Origin: Tumebacillus algifaecis
Lineage (GTDB): Bacteria > Bacillota > Bacilli > Tumebacillales > Tumebacillaceae
Length of the DNA stretch: 64,000 bases
Assembly (NCBI RefSeq): GCF_002243515.1
Contig: NZ_CP022657.1
Span: 2,657,001 to 2,721,000, forward strand
Direction: 5' to 3'
Within the stretch, counting starts at the first letter, position 1. Every line of letters starts with the position of its first letter. Positions 62,142 through 64,000 of the stretch are shown piece by piece. The translations under genes and the position numbers were made by a program. A model generated the notes under the pieces. The model ran no database searches and was not told the origin of the DNA. It was given only the letters and a program-made list of their open reading frames with translations.

Positions 62142-62840
62142 TTACAATTTCAAACTCGCCGCTTTGCGGCCCACTTCGTCAGCATCTTGCTCTAGCTTGG
62201 GGTCATCATTGACGGGGAGTCCGCCCACCGTCGTGGTCGGTTGAACGAGACCTTTTGCTTGTTGATCGACGTGTTTGAGTTCGTGACCGAGCAGTTCTTG
62301 GCCAGTTTGAGTATCAGGTTGATACTGTCCTCGGGCAAAGTAGATGTCCTTGCCCTGTGCAACGGCCAATGCCCCGACTTTTGAGGCTTCGTCCCCTTCA
62401 TGAATCTCCACGTCAGAGAAGTCGGCATTCATCGCCGTCTCCATTTTCAACTGCACATCTTCCGGCATTTTGCTCGATGACGCGCTGCGTTGCAAAGGCG
62501 CGGCCGGTTTCATCTGCAGTTCCTCTTCATCCAATGCCATCCGCTGTGCCGGATCTGCTTTCAGTTGCAGTTCCTCTTCGTCCATTGCCATCCGCTGTGC
62601 TGGGTCTTGTTTCAATTGCAGTTCTTCCTCTTCAAGCGCAGACATCTGGAGCGCCTTGCGTTGGATTTGGCCGCTGAGAAAGCGAGTGGTGGCTTGATTG
62701 CCGTATGAACGCTGCATTTGCATCAAGGTGCTTTGTATCGGTGAACCTGTGTTTACCTGTGCGGCTTTCTTTTTCTGTTTGACTTGGGATGTATTTGAAA
62801 TACCGGCAATGCCGCGATGCATCTTCCTTGCCACAGTCAT
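62142..62840 (-). CDS. DUF4157 (eCIS core domain) protein
   Basis: 232 residues with AGGAGGGG directly upstream of the ATG. The N-terminal part has the MQRSYGNQATTRFL..QIQR motif common in this family. Three short acidic repeats (66-117) follow, then the DUF4157 domain (125-232). The domain carries MPEDVQLKMETAMNADFSDV, the zincin-like HELKH at 186-190 and a C-terminal EQDADEVGRKA that would supply the third metal ligand. DUF4157 domains are found on cargo and associated proteins of extracellular contractile injection systems. Without a fused toxin this may be a processing protease, carrier or maturation factor. Six bases separate it from the partner gene upstream. Confidence 0.9.
   Translation of the reverse strand: MTVARKMHRGIAGISNTSQVKQKKKAAQVNTGSPIQSTLMQMQRSYGNQATTRFLSGQIQRKALQMSALEEEELQLKQDPAQRMAMDEEELQLKADPAQRMALDEEELQMKPAAPLQRSASSSKMPEDVQLKMETAMNADFSDVEIHEGDEASKVGALAVAQGKDIYFARGQYQPDTQTGQELLGHELKHVDQQAKGLVQPTTTVGGLPVNDDPKLEQDADEVGRKAASLKL
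62490..62645 (-). repeat. Three near-identical 17-18 residue acidic repeats inside the DUF4157 gene
   Basis: Encoded units: MSALEEEELQLKQDPAQR, MAMDEEELQLKADPAQR, MALDEEELQMKPAAPLQR. The DNA is repetitive too, so copy number could change by slippage. Similar EEELQ-K repeats are familiar upstream of DUF4157 domains. Confidence 0.85.
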
Positions 62841-62846
62841 CCCCTC

Positions 62847-64000
62847 CTAGAGCTCGTCGTCCGCAGGAGCTGCTTCTCGCTGGAACGGTCGTTGTGCAGC
62901 GGTCCCTTCCTCCGGATCTTGTACTGCCCACCAACGGATGCGCACTTTGCTCATCTCTGTTCCGCCGAACAGTTTCACACCGATGCGGAACGTGCCTTTT
63001 TTCGGATAGACAAGCACGCCGACCGACAGCTTCGGCATGAAGGATTCAAAATCGCTACCCGAAAACACGTCCTGATCTCCATAATAAACGGCCTCACCTT
63101 GATTGAGCAAGGAGTCGCACTCTTCCGCGCCAGCCTGCACAAACACATTCCCCGTGCCAAGACCGTGCTCAATCTCATCCGAATAGTAGGTGCGCTCCCC
63201 TCTGGCAAACGGATTGATGCCCGTGCGTTGTGTGGGGAACAAATGGATGTCGGTCGTGCCAGCCGCCGTTCGCGGCACTTGGCCTTTGCTGACGTTCGAG
63301 CTGCCACCCTGCACTGGCTTGACCTCAGGGACGCCGAGAGTAAAGGTAAATTCCTGCTTGGTCGGATCGAATGTCACATCGAACTGCGGCTCGGCATCGG
63401 ACGGCAGTTTTTCCGACTGCGACTGCACGCTGAAGTTGGGCATTGCCATTTCGCTGCTGTCGAGCGGAGCCGACGAACCATTATCGAGACCGAGGTTCGT
63501 CAAAAGCGAATGGTTGTAGATGTGATCCCCAAACGGTACCGTCTCGATGCGGTCGATCATAAAGACCGCCCCAGCCTGCTGCAGATGAATCTTCGCCAGG
63601 TACAAGCATGGTTCGCTGTCCGCTTCCAACGCTTTGTCGAGCGAACGGGCAAAATACTCTTCCAGCACGCGCTCTCGGGCAGACGATGCGACCAGTTCGA
63701 TGTTCTGAATGCTGACCTGCCCGACTTTCACCACTTCATTGCCGACCCCAAGCATCGAGTTCTCCGGCAAGATTGCTACGGTCGCATCATGACCTGGCGT
63801 ATCATGCGCACGCAGTTGGTAGGTGAACTCAGAACGGGTTTCGCTTTGCCCCTGCATTTTAAAGGAGAGCTTGTTGCCACCGATCGCGTCGCAGCCTTTG
63901 GTCATCAGTTCAAACTCCAACTGCAATTCTGGAGTCTGCACCGATTTTTCCACGATCACTTTCGCTTCAAAAACACTGCCCGCCTGCACATAGCGCGGCA
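62847..64000 (-). CDS. DUF4157-partner protein of unknown function (N-terminus outside window)
   Basis: At least 384 residues; the frame is open to base 64000, so the true start lies to the right. The visible part is beta-rich and soluble, with several Asp/Gly turns and no membrane segment or catalytic motif. The C-terminal 100 residues are strand-rich (VQAGAEECDSLLNQGEAVYYG, GTFRIGVKLFGG, KVRIRWWAVQDPE) and end in an unstructured tail. It is encoded six bases before the DUF4157 gene. In loci of contractile injection systems, large beta-rich proteins of this kind are often structural or cargo-related, but I cannot assign a family. Confidence 0.75.
   Translation of the reverse strand, partial: PRYVQAGSVFEAKVIVEKSVQTPELQLEFELMTKGCDAIGGNKLSFKMQGQSETRSEFTYQLRAHDTPGHDATVAILPENSMLGVGNEVVKVGQVSIQNIELVASSARERVLEEYFARSLDKALEADSEPCLYLAKIHLQQAGAVFMIDRIETVPFGDHIYNHSLLTNLGLDNGSSAPLDSSEMAMPNFSVQSQSEKLPSDAEPQFDVTFDPTKQEFTFTLGVPEVKPVQGGSSNVSKGQVPRTAAGTTDIHLFPTQRTGINPFARGERTYYSDEIEHGLGTGNVFVQAGAEECDSLLNQGEAVYYGDQDVFSGSDFESFMPKLSVGVLVYPKKGTFRIGVKLFGGTEMSKVRIRWWAVQDPEEGTAAQRPFQREAAPADDEL

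Overview
The window reads as chromosomal DNA of a Gram-positive, endospore-former-like Bacillota. Shine-Dalgarno sites are strong (AGGAGG type), GTG/TTG starts are frequent, there are XRE-TPR regulators, and exported proteins carry Gram-positive signal peptides and a copper-amine-oxidase-N fold. A Tumebacillus/Alicyclobacillaceae-like host is my guess from gene content, not something the sequence proves. I saw no rRNA, tRNA, CRISPR array or insertion sequence.

Left third (1-30.1 kb, all minus strand): a lipopeptide assembly line of the mixed NRPS/PKS type. In transcription order it holds FAAL-ACP-C-A(Thr)-PCP (24768-30143), KS-AT(malonyl)-degenerate KR-ACP (20236-24765), a free-standing C domain (18762-20204) and a 47-residue ORF ending at a terminator. 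A second block follows: truncated C-C-A-PCP-C-A-PCP (11080-18186), C-A(Pro)-PCP-TE (6903-10934) and C-A(Gly-like)-PCP-C-A(Orn-like)-PCP (327-6791). The thioesterase is on the penultimate gene, so gene order and product order cannot match. The first 71 codons of a Sfp-type phosphopantetheinyl transferase, which would activate the carrier domains, lie at the left edge behind a terminator and a separate promoter.

Middle (30.3-42.5 kb, minus): an eight-gene, mostly overlapping operon. It encodes an exported membrane protein, an ABC-2 transporter pair, a coiled-coil/Gly-Asn-Ser-rich membrane protein, a MoxR AAA+ ATPase, a DUF58 protein and two VWA membrane proteins.

42.6-47.9 kb: a compact divergent locus that I do not recognise as any described system. 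On the minus strand, six tiny genes (30-32 aa each) lead into an NTP_transf_5-type nucleotidyltransferase and an MFS exporter. Every peptide contains two copies of an F/Y-x-D/N/E-I/V-R motif, nearly always followed by K. On the plus strand lie a phosphoenolpyruvate mutase with the full EDKxxPKxNS signature and a thymidylate-kinase-like P-loop protein. The two arms leave from back-to-back promoters whose -10 boxes overlap. My working hypothesis is a ribosomal-peptide locus coupled to phosphonate chemistry.

47.9-52.2 kb (minus): one XRE-TPR regulator, then a tandem set of three paralogues, one of which is reduced to its HTH. 52.6-64 kb: an orphan 189-aa protein; an operon of a TolC-like coiled-coil protein, a copper-amine-oxidase-N protein and a receptor-like class III cyclase that has lost its catalytic residues; a DUF4280 PAAR-like spike protein overlapping a 12-repeat MORN membrane protein; and a DUF4157 (eCIS core domain) protein with a partner that runs off the right edge. 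This end looks like the periphery of a contractile injection or polymorphic-toxin locus.
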